From: JBHHZM01 sp046758065
GTDB taxonomy: Bacteria > Pseudomonadota > Alphaproteobacteria > JAAXGF01
Length of the DNA: 24,285 bases
Reading direction: 5' to 3'
NCBI GenBank assembly: GCA_046758065.1
Contig: JBHHZM010000036.1
Location: 1 to 24,285 of the forward strand
The notes under the pieces are model-generated. The model made no database searches, was not told the origin of the DNA, and worked only from the letters and a program-made list of their open reading frames with translations. Below are positions 1 to 7,951 of the stretch, piece by piece. A program made the translations under genes and the position numbers. Position 1 is the first letter of the stretch, and every line of letters begins with the position of its first letter.

Positions 1-34
1 GTTCCAACCTGGCCCTTCTCGGTGAAATCGCCCC

Positions 35-1012
35 TCATGCCCCGTGGTAGTCGCGGTACCAGGCGACGAAGCGGGGCAGGCCGTCTTCGATCGGGACCGT
101 CGGGGCAAAGCCGAGGTCGCGCCGGATGGCGTCGATGTCGGCGTAGGTTTCCTTGACGTCGCCGGCCTGCATGGGCTTGAGGTCGAGTTCCGCCTTGCGC
201 CCGATCGCGTCCTCAAGCACCTCGATGAAACGCAGCAGCGGTTCCGAGCGGTGATTGCCGATGTTGTAGACGCGATGCGGCGGGACCGCGCCGTCGTCGG
301 CGGGCGGATGGTCGAGCGCGGCGAGCACGCCGGCGACGATGTCGTCGATGTAGGTGAAGTCGCGCTTCATGTCGCCGTGGTTGAACACCGGGATGGGCTC
401 GCCGGCGAGGATCGCCCGGGTGAAGATATAGGCCGCCATGTCGGGCCGCCCCCAGGGGCCGTAAACCGTGAAGAAGCGCAGTCCCGTCGCCGGCAGCCGG
501 AACAGGTGGCTGTAGGCGTGGCTCAGCAGTTCGTCCGACTTCTTGGTCGCGCCGTAAAGCGAGACCTGGGAATCGACCCGGTCGGCCTCGGAAAACGGCA
601 GCTTGCGATTGCCGCCGTAGACCGAGCTCGAACTGGCGTAGACCAGATGGGCGAAATCGGGAAGCGCGCGACACAGCTCGAGCACCTCGAGATGACCGGC
701 AAGATTGGTGTGCACGTAGGCGAACGGGTTTTCGAGCGAGTAGCGCACCCCGGCCTGGGCGGCGAGATGGACCGCGCGGTCGATTCCGGCGCCGTCGCAG
801 GCCGCGGCGAGCGCCCCGCGCCCGGCGATGTCGAGGCGCTGGAAGGTGAAGCCCGGCGCGGTCGTCAGCCGGTCGAGTCGGGCCTGCTTGAGGGCGACGT
901 CGTAATAGGCGTTGAGGTCGTCGACCCCGAGCACCGTTTCGCCGCGCGCGAGCAGCGCCGCGCTCACGTGATAGCCGATGAATCCCGCCGCGCCCGTTAC
1001 CAGAACCGTCAT
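35..1012 (-). CDS. UDP-glucuronate 4-epimerase (NAD-dependent SDR epimerase)
   Basis: Extended short-chain dehydrogenase of 325 residues that would interconvert UDP-glucuronate and UDP-galacturonate for capsule, LPS or exopolysaccharide synthesis in the cytoplasm. The NAD-binding GxxGxxG is G7-A-A-G10-F-I-G13. The catalytic YxxxK is Y153-G-A-T-K157, with the serine cluster S127-S130 just before it. The stretches around LRFFTVYGPWGRPDMA and VFNHGDMKRDFTYIDDI are characteristic of the LpsL/CapI-type UDP-GlcA epimerases rather than GalE or dTDP-glucose dehydratase. Length is normal for the family. It lies 46 bp downstream of ispE on the same strand and may share its transcript, though the functions are unrelated. 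The family call is firm; the exact sugar specificity is inferred from motif resemblance. Confidence 0.9.
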   Translation of the reverse strand: MTVLVTGAAGFIGYHVSAALLARGETVLGVDDLNAYYDVALKQARLDRLTTAPGFTFQRLDIAGRGALAAACDGAGIDRAVHLAAQAGVRYSLENPFAYVHTNLAGHLEVLELCRALPDFAHLVYASSSSVYGGNRKLPFSEADRVDSQVSLYGATKKSDELLSHAYSHLFRLPATGLRFFTVYGPWGRPDMAAYIFTRAILAGEPIPVFNHGDMKRDFTYIDDIVAGVLAALDHPPADDGAVPPHRVYNIGNHRSEPLLRFIEVLEDAIGRKAELDLKPMQAGDVKETYADIDAIRRDLGFAPTVPIEDGLPRFVAWYRDYHGA

Positions 1013-1058
1013 GCGATCGTCACTCCGGGTTCGTCCTTCATTGCCCTGTATCGGCTTC

Positions 1059-1973
1059 CTATATCGCCGCTTTCAGGGTTGTGGAATCGTTAACCAGCGG
1101 CGCTGCGGCGACCCACCAGCGGGGATGGTCCGCGAGGCGCCGGGCCGCGGCCGCAGCCTCCGTTCCGGTCGCGAACAGGCCGAAGCAGGTGGCGCCGCTG
1201 CCGCTCATGCGCGCCAGCAGGCAGCCGGGTGCGGCGAGGAGCGCGGCGAGCGCCTCGCCCACCGTCGGCGCGAGACGCCGCGCCGCCGCTTCGAGATCGT
1301 TGCCGCGTTCGGCAAGCAGGCGGGCGAGCGCGCCGGCATCCGCCGCCGGCCCGGCGAAGCGCGCCGGCAGCGAATAAGCGCCGCGTCGCGCCCCGAACAC
1401 CGTCGCCGTGGCGAGCGCTTCGCCGGGGTTGACGAGCAGCACATAGGCGGGCGGCAACGACGGCGCGAAATCCAGTTGCTCGCCGATGCCGCCGACGAAG
1501 GCGGCGCGGCCCGCGAGGCAGACCGGCACGTCGGCGCCGAGTTCGAGGGCGAGCGCCATCAGGTCGTCATCGCCGGCGTCGAGCTCCCACAGCCGGCACA
1601 ACGCCCTCAGCGTCGCGGCGGCGTCGGCCGATCCGCCGCCGATGCCGGCGGCGACCGGCAAGGCCTTGTGCAGCCTGATCGCGGCGCCGGCGCGAACGCC
1701 GCTTTGCTCGCGCAGCCGACGGGCGGCGCGTAGCGCGAGGTTGTTCGACGGTTGCGACGCATCGAGGGCGGCGGCGAAAGGACCGTCGATCACGAGGCTC
1801 AGATCCTCGGCTTCGCACACCTCGATCGAGTCGCCGATGCCGGCGAAGGCGACGAGACTGTCGAGCAGGTGATAGCCGTCGGCGCGGCGGCCTATGACGT
1901 GGAGATAGAGATTGATCTTGGCCGGGGCGGTTTCGCCAAATCGCCTTCCGCTCGTCGATTCAACCCGTGCCAT
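1059..1973 (-). CDS. ispE: 4-diphosphocytidyl-2-C-methyl-D-erythritol kinase
   Basis: GHMP-superfamily kinase of 304 residues that phosphorylates the 2-hydroxyl of CDP-methylerythritol with ATP in the non-mevalonate (MEP) isoprenoid pathway. The N-terminal APAKINLYLHV segment carries the catalytic lysine K19. The ATP-binding glycine-rich loop follows P106 as GIGGGSADAA (110-119). The catalytic aspartate is D148 in GADVP. Length is typical. Its ATG start overlaps the end of the upstream TPR gene by 14 bp, which suggests translational coupling; this TPR-ispE order is common in alphaproteobacteria (recalled, not searched). No odd residues were seen. Confidence 0.95.
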   Translation of the reverse strand: MARVESTSGRRFGETAPAKINLYLHVIGRRADGYHLLDSLVAFAGIGDSIEVCEAEDLSLVIDGPFAAALDASQPSNNLALRAARRLREQSGVRAGAAIRLHKALPVAAGIGGGSADAAATLRALCRLWELDAGDDDLMALALELGADVPVCLAGRAAFVGGIGEQLDFAPSLPPAYVLLVNPGEALATATVFGARRGAYSLPARFAGPAADAGALARLLAERGNDLEAAARRLAPTVGEALAALLAAPGCLLARMSGSGATCFGLFATGTEAAAAARRLADHPRWWVAAAPLVNDSTTLKAAI

Positions 1974-3735
1974 CGGCGACGGTCGCGACCGGCAGGCCCT
2001 TGCGCAGCTTCTTCTCGATCTTTTCGGTCATGTCCGCCTCCTGCGGTCCGAGCGCCAGCGCGCGGCGCCACTGGAAGCGCGCCTCGATGTGCCGTCCCAC
2101 GCGCCAGTAGGCGTCGCCGAGGTGATCGTTGATCGTGGGGTCGTCGGGTTTCAGTTCGACCGCGCGCTCGAGCTGTGCGACCGACGCGGGGTAGTTGCCC
2201 AGCCGGTACTGCGCCCAGCCGAGGCTGTCGATGATATAACCGTCGTGGGGTCGCAGTTCGACGGCGCGCTCGATCATCTTCAGCGCGCGGTCGAGGTTGA
2301 TTCCCTTGTCGACCCACGAATAGCCCAAGTAGTTGAGCACGAAAGGCTGGTCGGGTTCGAGATCGAGCGCGGCGAGGAAGTCACGCTCGGCGCGCGGCCA
2401 CTGTTTGGCGCGTTCGAGCGAGATGCCGCGGGCGTAAAGCGGCCGCCAGTGCCGGCGCTTGCGCTGCTTGACGCGCTCAAGCGCCTGGTCATAGGCGGCG
2501 ACCGCCTCGCTCCAGCGCTCGCGCGCGCGCAACAGGTCGCCCAGCGTGATCAGGGCGTCCGCCCTTTCGGGCCGCTGACGCGCCATGTTCTTGAGCTTCT
2601 CTACCGCGTCGTTGGTCCGATTGAGGCTGTCGAGGTTGGCGGAAATCCTGATCTGCGCGCTCCAGTAAAGCGGCGATTTCGGCGGGATCGCGTCATAGGC
2701 CGAAATCGCCACCGCCCAGCGATTCTGGGTTTCGAGGATCTCGCCGAGCAGCATGTAGGCGGCGTCGAACCCGGGCCGCAACCGAATCGCCAGACGCGCG
2801 TAAATGAGAGCGGCTTCGAGCGCGTTTTCCTGGTGCAGCGCGCTGGCGACGCCGAACAGCACCTCGGCGGCGCCCTCACGGGCATTGCTCACGGTGCGCT
2901 CGGGCTTGCCGTGGGCGGCGATCCGCGCCATTGCCCGATCGAACCAAGTGCTATCGGGATTTTCTTTCTTGTAGGCGGCATAGAGCGCCCGCGCCTCGTC
3001 GAACTTTCCGAGCCGCTCGTAAAAGGCGCCGAAAGCGGCGACGACGCGGAAACTGCCGCCGGGCTGCGCCGCGACGGCGAAACGGTAAGCCTTCTCGGCA
3101 GCCTCGACGTTGCCCGCCAAGTCGTTGATCAACGCCGCGTGCAGTTCGCGGAATACGGCGAAGGCCTCGCTCTTGTTGAGGGTCGACAACACCTTGATTG
3201 CCTGGTCGAAGTCGCCCTGCGCGGCCGCCGCCCAGGCGGAAAGCAGGGGCACCAGCAGCGTGTTGTAGCCTTGGGTGGCTGCGAGGCCGAGCTGCTTGCG
3301 CGCCTCGGCGAACTCGCCGTTGCGGATGTGCTCGACGGCAAGCGTCAAGCCGGCGATGGGCTCCTTGGGGCGCAACTCGACGATACGTTGCGCGAGACGG
3401 GTGGCGTCGTCCATCCGCCCCTCGGCGTGCAGCGACAGGTAGGTCTGGCGCAGCAGGTTCAGGTTTTCCGGATCGTCGGCCAGGGCGCGCGAGAAGTACC
3501 GCGCCGCCGCCCCGGTGTCGCGCCGGTGACGCGCGACCCGCCCCGCAAGATAACTGCCGAACGCCGAATCGAGCTCGCTCGCCGCTATCCGGGTGGCGAG
3601 CGGCGAAGACACGAAATCGTTCGACGCCTGGCTGACCTTCCCGGCATCGCCGGCGCAAGCGCCAAGCGCGAAACCAAGCGCACCTGCGACCAATACGGTC
3701 CGACAGGTGGTAACTGCGTGGCTTGCGGCGTTCAC
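1960..3735 (-). CDS. TPR-repeat lipoprotein
   Basis: Protein of 591 residues starting at GTG (3735), with AGGGAC a few bases upstream as a ribosome site. The N terminus is a lipoprotein signal peptide: a hydrophobic run VLVAGALGFALG ending in the lipobox L24-G-A-C27, so C27 would be lipidated. The rest is a solenoid of tetratricopeptide repeats, with recurring A-x(6)-G/A-x-Y/F...A...L..P patterns (for example around ALADDPENLNL, ALDLEPDQPFVLNYLGYSW and VELKPDDPTINDHLGDAYWR). TPR lipoproteins of this kind act as protein-interaction scaffolds in the envelope; no specific partner can be named. It is the first gene of a block leading into ispE, with overlapping ends. Confidence 0.85.
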   Translation of the reverse strand: MNAASHAVTTCRTVLVAGALGFALGACAGDAGKVSQASNDFVSSPLATRIAASELDSAFGSYLAGRVARHRRDTGAAARYFSRALADDPENLNLLRQTYLSLHAEGRMDDATRLAQRIVELRPKEPIAGLTLAVEHIRNGEFAEARKQLGLAATQGYNTLLVPLLSAWAAAAQGDFDQAIKVLSTLNKSEAFAVFRELHAALINDLAGNVEAAEKAYRFAVAAQPGGSFRVVAAFGAFYERLGKFDEARALYAAYKKENPDSTWFDRAMARIAAHGKPERTVSNAREGAAEVLFGVASALHQENALEAALIYARLAIRLRPGFDAAYMLLGEILETQNRWAVAISAYDAIPPKSPLYWSAQIRISANLDSLNRTNDAVEKLKNMARQRPERADALITLGDLLRARERWSEAVAAYDQALERVKQRKRRHWRPLYARGISLERAKQWPRAERDFLAALDLEPDQPFVLNYLGYSWVDKGINLDRALKMIERAVELRPHDGYIIDSLGWAQYRLGNYPASVAQLERAVELKPDDPTINDHLGDAYWRVGRHIEARFQWRRALALGPQEADMTEKIEKKLRKGLPVATVADGTG

Positions 3736-4079
3736 CGCCGTGTCCCTATGGGCAAATTGAATATTTCCTCGACTTGTCGTCGCGCCGGACGTCTCGCGGG
3801 CAACAATCCGGCATCCTACCTCACCCGCGTGATTTTACCAACTTTCCCGCGCTCTCCCGCGCATTCACCCTCTCGTCCACGAGGCGTTCGGCCCGGCGCC
3901 TTGCGAGACGTCATGGTGCCCGACACCATGGACCAACGCCGCCGGCGCCGTTAACCATACCGCCGCGCCGGCAAGATTACCGGCCTTTTATTAAATAAAT
4001 ATTGGCCACGGGCCGGTGCAAGGGCGATTCCGTAACGCTCGGGTCACGGCGCGACGGCCGGGCCCCGGCGTCCGGAGGT
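3736..4079. other. intergenic region between ETF-QO and the TPR lipoprotein gene
   Basis: This 344-bp gap contains no frame on either strand that looks like a gene. It should hold the ETF-QO 3' end and the promoter for the minus-strand TPR-ispE block. A small inverted repeat, GCCGG (3967-3971) and CCGGC (3980-3984) with an 8-base loop, is followed on the plus strand by CTTTTATT, so it looks like a plus-strand terminator; however no plus-strand gene leads into it. An A/T-rich patch lies at 3987-4003. No operator was recognised. Confidence 0.4.
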
Positions 4080-5708
4080 CTACATGTTCGGATAGCTGGG
4101 GCCGCCGCCGGCTTCGGGCGTAACCCAGGTGATGTTCTGGGTCGGATCCTTGATGTCGCAGGTCTTGCAGTGAACGCAGTTCGCGGCGTTGATTTGCAGC
4201 CGCGGGTTGCCGCCGTCGTCGTCGCGCAGGATCTCGTAGACGCCGGCGGGGCAGTAGCGCTGCTCGGGGGCGTCGTAAAGCGCGAGGTTGACCTCGACCG
4301 GCGTCCTGGGATCAGCGAGCCTGAGGTGTACGGGCTGGTCCTCCTCGTGGTTGACGCCCGAAAGAAACACCGACGACATCCTGTCGAAGCTCACCTTCCC
4401 GTCGGGTTTGGGGTAGTCGATCTTCGGGCAGGCGTCCTTTCTTTTCAGCGTGGTGTGGTCGGGCTCGTGGTGGAAGGTCCAGGGCGCCCGGCCGCGCAGC
4501 AGGTAGGTGTCGACGGCGGCGTAGGCGAGGCCGCACCACAGGCCGAAGCGGAACGCCGGTCGCACGTTGCGCACCCGGTAAAGTTCGTCGTGAATCCAGG
4601 ATTTCTCGAGCGCCGCCGCGTAGCCGTCGAGTTCGGCGCCCTCACGCCCGAGCGCTTCGAACGCCGTCTCGGCCGCCAGCATGCCCGACTTCATGGCGGT
4701 GTGCGTGCCCTTGATCTTGGGCACGTTGAGAAAGCCCGCGGCACAGCCGATGAGCGCGCCGCCGGGGAAATCGAGACGCGGGATCGACTGCAGGCCGCCT
4801 TCGTTGAGCGCCCGCGCTCCGTAGGCCACGCGCCGTCCGCCTTCGAAGACGGGACGGATCGCCGGATGGGTCTTGAAGCGCTGGAACTCGTCGAACGGGT
4901 CCAGGTGCGGGTTCTGGTAGTCGAGACCGACAACGAAGCCGGCCGCCACCTGGTTGTCCTCGAGATGGTAGATGAACGAGCCGCCGTAGGTGCGGCCATC
5001 GAGCGGCCAGCCGACGGTATGGACGATCCGGCCCTGGGCGTGCTGCGCCGGATCGACCTCCCATAATTCCTTGATGCCGATACCGTAGGTCTGCGGATCG
5101 CGGCCTGCGCGCAAATCGAAGCGTTCGACAAGCTGCCTGGTCAGCGAGCCGCGACAGCCCTCGGCGAACAGGGTAAAGCGGGCGTGCAGTTCGACGCCGC
5201 GCTCGAAGGCCGGCTTGTGGCTGCCGTCCCGGGCGACGCCCATGTCGCCGGTGGCGACGCCCTTGACCCGGCCGTCTCCGTCGTAGAGCACTTCGGCGGC
5301 GGGGAAGCCCGGATAGACCTCGACGCCGCGTTCCTCGGCCTGTTCGGCGAGCCAGCGGCAGAGGTTGCCGAGACTGATGATGTAGTTGCCCCGGTTGTGC
5401 ATCGGCGGCGGGGTCGGCAGGCGGAAGGCCCGGCGTTCGGTGAGCAGCAGGAAGCGATCGTCGCGCGCTTCGGTGTCGAGCGGCGCGCCGCGCACCTTCC
5501 AGTCGGGGATCAACTCGTTCAGGCTGCGCGGCTCGATAACCGCGCCCGAGAGGATGTGGGCGCCGATCTCCGAGCCTTTCTCGAGCACGCAGACCGAGAC
5601 CTCGCGGTCCGCATCACCGGCGAGCTGCTTGAGCCGGATCGCCGCCGCGAGTCCCGAAGGGCCGCCGCCGACGATGACGACATCGTATTCCATCGCTTCG
5701 CGTTCCAT
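4080..5708 (-). CDS. electron transfer flavoprotein-ubiquinone oxidoreductase (ETF-QO)
   Basis: Membrane-associated enzyme of 542 residues that passes electrons from reduced electron-transfer flavoprotein, and so from fatty-acid and amino-acid dehydrogenases, into the ubiquinone pool. The N-terminal FAD-binding motif is VVIVGGGPSGLAAA (about residues 10-23). The C-terminal [4Fe-4S] cluster ligands are visible as C486 (RYCPAGVYE) and C511-x2-C514-x2-C517. The terminal segment GGGPSYPNM is typical of ETF-QO. The ATG at 5708 has GGAG five bases upstream; a second in-frame ATG at 5693 is possible. It is divergent from the uracil-DNA glycosylase gene. No ETF alpha/beta genes occur in the window. 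Confidence 0.95.
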   Translation of the reverse strand: MEREAMEYDVVIVGGGPSGLAAAIRLKQLAGDADREVSVCVLEKGSEIGAHILSGAVIEPRSLNELIPDWKVRGAPLDTEARDDRFLLLTERRAFRLPTPPPMHNRGNYIISLGNLCRWLAEQAEERGVEVYPGFPAAEVLYDGDGRVKGVATGDMGVARDGSHKPAFERGVELHARFTLFAEGCRGSLTRQLVERFDLRAGRDPQTYGIGIKELWEVDPAQHAQGRIVHTVGWPLDGRTYGGSFIYHLEDNQVAAGFVVGLDYQNPHLDPFDEFQRFKTHPAIRPVFEGGRRVAYGARALNEGGLQSIPRLDFPGGALIGCAAGFLNVPKIKGTHTAMKSGMLAAETAFEALGREGAELDGYAAALEKSWIHDELYRVRNVRPAFRFGLWCGLAYAAVDTYLLRGRAPWTFHHEPDHTTLKRKDACPKIDYPKPDGKVSFDRMSSVFLSGVNHEEDQPVHLRLADPRTPVEVNLALYDAPEQRYCPAGVYEILRDDDGGNPRLQINAANCVHCKTCDIKDPTQNITWVTPEAGGGPSYPNM

Positions 5709-5842
5709 GACTCCGCTCCGGTGGCTGCACGGCGTGCCGACACGCTGTGCCGCAGGTTATGCCGGCGTTGCGCGCGGCGGTCAATCGCGACCGACGAGCG
5801 GCCTTTTCTGGCGGCGTCCGGGCGCCCGTGATAGAGTTGCCC

Positions 5843-6628
5843 ATGGCCCGCGAACCCGGTCCCCGCGACCTTCTCGAACTCTACCTCGGTTCGGGCGCCG
5901 ACGAGGCGATCGGCGACGCCCCGCGCAATCGCTTGGCCGAACCGCAAGCGCCGACGCCCCAGCCATCCCGGCCGCCGGCCGCCAAACCGGCGTCGGGTGC
6001 GCTGCCGCCGGTGGCGCAAAGCGCACAGGACATCGCCGCGGCCTGCGCGACCGTCGACGATCTGGTCGCGGCAATCCGCGGGTTCGACGGCTGCGCGCTC
6101 AAGGAGACGGCGACCAACACGGTGATCTACGACGGCGACCCGCAGGCCCCTCTCCTGATCCTCGGCGAGGCGCCGGGGGCCGAGGAGGACCGCCGGGGGC
6201 TGCCCTTCGTCGGCCGGGCGGGCCGGCTGCTCGACCGCATGCTGGCGGCCATCGACCTCGACCGCTCAGGCGTCTGCATCAGCAACATGCTGTTCTGGCG
6301 CCCGCCCGGAAACCGCTCGCCGACGGCCGACGAGATCGCCGCCTGTCTGCCTTTCGCCCGGCGGCTGATCGAGCTTGCGGCGCCCCGGGTGCTGGTGTTC
6401 GTCGGCGGCATCTCGGCCAAGGCGATGCTCGGGCGCAGCGAAGGGATCACGCGCCTGCGCGGCATCTGGCACCGCTATTCGAGCCCCGGCCTGCCCCAAG
6501 CGATCGACGCCATCGCCACCTTCCATCCCGCCTATCTCCTGCGCCAGCCGATGCAGAAGCGCGAGGCGTGGCGCGACCTCCTCGCCGTCAAGGCGCGCCT
6601 GATCGACGACCGCCCCGTCGGGGGATAG
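5843..6628 (+). CDS. uracil-DNA glycosylase, family-4-like, alphaproteobacterial type
   Basis: Base-excision repair enzyme that removes uracil from DNA. From ATG 5843 it is 261 residues; a GTG at 5828 is an alternative start. A proline/alanine-rich, probably disordered N terminus (about 30-65) precedes the catalytic domain. Motif A is GEAPGAEEDRRGLPFVGRAG (109-126 region) and motif B is H228-P-A-Y-L. Of the four cysteines that hold the [4Fe-4S] cluster in classical family 4 enzymes only C84 and C168 have obvious counterparts; the CRPP cysteine is tryptophan (W152-R-P-P-G-N-R). Glycosylases of this WRPPGNR type occur in alphaproteobacteria, and cluster-free members have been described in Bradyrhizobium (from memory). 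The gene is the last one before the tRNA-Leu fragment that marks the island edge. Confidence 0.88.
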   Translation: MAREPGPRDLLELYLGSGADEAIGDAPRNRLAEPQAPTPQPSRPPAAKPASGALPPVAQSAQDIAAACATVDDLVAAIRGFDGCALKETATNTVIYDGDPQAPLLILGEAPGAEEDRRGLPFVGRAGRLLDRMLAAIDLDRSGVCISNMLFWRPPGNRSPTADEIAACLPFARRLIELAAPRVLVFVGGISAKAMLGRSEGITRLRGIWHRYSSPGLPQAIDAIATFHPAYLLRQPMQKREAWRDLLAVKARLIDDRPVGG

Positions 6629-6673
6629 GCCGCGCCGGCCGCGACGGGCGAGGCCCGCACATGATCGCGCTCG

Positions 6674-6707
6674 TGGTGCCCCCGGCGAGACTCGAACTCT
6701 CACGTCC
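6674..6707 (-). repeat. tRNA-Leu 3'-end fragment, probable old attachment-site repeat
   Basis: On the minus strand these 34 bases reproduce the CCA end, acceptor 3' strand, T arm and edge of the variable arm of the intact tRNA-Leu at 18558-18644, with two mismatches. Similarity stops abruptly after CACGTCC. It has the same orientation as the intact tRNA. It lies between the last core gene on the left and a Fic remnant plus integrase gene, which is the expected place for the distal att repeat of an element inserted at the tRNA 3' end. Confidence 0.7.
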
Positions 6708-6771
6708 GTAAGGCCAATGAATCGTGCCGTGAAGCGGGCCTCTCGAGCCTCTTTCGGTGTCACCCCCAACG

Positions 6772-6957
6772 TCACGTATCGCGACGGCCTTGCCCGATCG
6801 GCTCCGCTCCCTCGTTCAGGATGTCCAAGTATCGGGTGTAAAGGTAGAGCCGTCCACGTCTGCGCCCTGTCGTTTCCCGCACAATGTCAAGCCTGACCAA
6901 ATGATTCACCGAAGTCTGGACCGTAACAATGGTCAGGTTGGCTGATAAGTGACTTCA
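6772..6957 (-). pseudogene. Fic-family protein, C-terminal remnant
   Basis: On the minus strand an open segment of about 60 codons ending in TGA (6772-6774) encodes a winged-helix-like tail: TIVTVQTSVNHLVRLDIVRE, then TGRRRGRLYLYTRYLDILNEG. This is the typical C terminus of Fic/DOC-family proteins, where a helix-turn-helix follows the AMPylation domain. The catalytic HPFxxGNGR region is absent, and an in-frame stop closes the frame just upstream (near 6958). The remnant ends about 65 bp from the tRNA-Leu fragment. Recognition is by motif resemblance only. Confidence 0.6.
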
Positions 6958-7039
6958 TTGTTGAAACATGTAACAATATTTAACATTATTCCTAACTTCT
7001 GATAATATTCACTTATAATAACCTATAATATATTTTGGT
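6946..7039. promoter_or_regulatory. A/T-rich tract upstream of the integrase gene
   Basis: A very A/T-rich stretch in otherwise high-GC DNA, with several TATAAT-like hexamers (7014-7019, 7024-7029) and a TTGAAA at 6961-6966. Such tracts commonly hold the integrase promoter and arm-binding sites of integrative elements. No specific site can be assigned; the different base composition itself indicates foreign origin. Confidence 0.35.
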
Positions 7040-7801
7040 ATGGACGATCTTGTATTTGTAGGTCGATTTGATAGCCCTGTCAGCCCTCACCTCCGATCCT
7101 ACCTTCGTGCCGCTGTCTCCGACAACACCTGCCGCGCCTACCGGGCCGACCTCCGACACTTCCTCGACTGGGGCGGCGCCATTCCTGCCACCGACGTGAT
7201 GGTGGCGGAGTACCTGGCCGCGTACGCCTCCGCGTTGGCGGTGGCGACCCTCGAGCGGCGCCTCGCGACGATCGGCAAGCTTCACACGGTGCAGGGGTTG
7301 CCGAGCCCCACCGCTTCTCCGCTCGTCAGGACGACGATGCGCGGTATCCGGCGCACCCACGGACGACCGCAGAGACGGGTTGCGGCGGCACCGATCGAGG
7401 ACATCCTGGCGATGGTCGCGCGGATGGGCGACAGGCCGAAGGACATCCGCGACCTCGCGCTCTTGTTGGTCGGTTTCGCCGGGGCCTTCCGGCGGTCGGA
7501 GCTCGTTGCAATCAATTGCAACGACGTCGCATGGCATCCTGAGGAGATCGTGATCACCGTAAGGCGCAGCAAGACCGACACTGCCGGGCGGGTTGATCAT
7601 CGAACTGTGTCGGGCTCAGATATCCTAACGCGGAATGAGCCAGTAACCTCAACCGGCGGAGAAAGACGCAAGGCCGGCGCTCTTACACCACGCCCAGGGA
7701 CACGATCCACGACGAGAGAACGATTTTCCGATCTCGCCAAGGCCGTGACATCGGCCCGAGCCGCGCGAGCGACTGCACCGGCTTCCATCTACCTTCGCTA
7801 G
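7040..7801 (+). pseudogene. tyrosine recombinase/integrase, C-terminally truncated
   Basis: Residues 15-110 form a SAM-like core-binding domain (LRSYLRAAVSDNTCRAYRAD). The catalytic domain begins at about 118 and shows the first catalytic arginine R151 in GAFRRSELVAI and the beta-hairpin lysine K178 in VRRSKTD. Integrase similarity ends at about residue 183 (near 7588). The remaining 70 codons are low-complexity and unlike any integrase; the HxxR, H/W and catalytic tyrosine motifs are all missing. The frame simply runs on to a chance stop at 7801. The protein cannot catalyse strand exchange. Its position 330 bp from the tRNA-Leu fragment is what an integrase next to its attachment site should look like. 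Confidence 0.8.
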
Positions 7802-7835
7802 GTTCGGCGCCAATCCTCCATGCGCCGACAAAACC
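7589..7835. other. unassigned sequence after the integrase break
   Basis: About 250 bp between the point where integrase similarity stops and the FNR-type box. The integrase frame stays open to 7801, but the residues are not recognisable on either strand, and no RNA gene or inverted repeat of note was seen. It probably represents a deletion junction or an unknown mobile-element remnant. Confidence 0.4.
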
Positions 7836-7849
7836 TTGATATATATCAA
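7836..7849. promoter_or_regulatory. FNR/FixK-type binding site
   Basis: Perfect 14-bp palindrome TTGATATATATCAA, an exact match to the FNR-family consensus TTGAT-N4-ATCAA. Its centre (7842.5) is 41.5 bp upstream of a predicted start site at 7884, and a TATCGT hexamer at 7871-7876 sits at about -13 to -8. This is the geometry of a class II FNR-activated promoter. It faces the hemerythrin gene and, beyond it, the oxidoreductase operon. Confidence 0.75.
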
Positions 7850-7870
7850 AGCGCTTGCCGGCGGGTCGGC

Positions 7871-7876
7871 TATCGT
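7871..7876 (+). promoter_or_regulatory. -10-like hexamer of the FNR-dependent promoter
   Basis: TATCGT matches four of six positions of the -10 consensus and lies where the FNR palindrome predicts it. No good -35 hexamer is present at the expected distance, as is usual when an activator overlaps -35. Confidence 0.45.
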
Positions 7877-7951
7877 TCATTAGGGCCTTTGAGCACCAAA
7901 TGACGGCGGACGCCGTTTTCCTGCCTCCGTCGTTGCGATGAGGACGGAACG

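Noticed and set aside
1912..3954. A 680-codon open frame on the plus strand opposite the TPR-ispE genes
   Set aside because: It is antisense to genes with clear family motifs, and its composition (Arg/Val/Gly-rich, no motif) is that of a high-GC shadow frame.
3967..3992. GC hairpin followed by CTTTTATT, resembling a plus-strand terminator
   Set aside because: The stem is only 5 bp and no plus-strand gene is transcribed into it; on the minus strand no T-run follows.
7597..7880. Small minus-strand frames of about 65 codons
   Set aside because: They show no motif, their starts overlap the FNR-type site, and they overlap each other in different frames.
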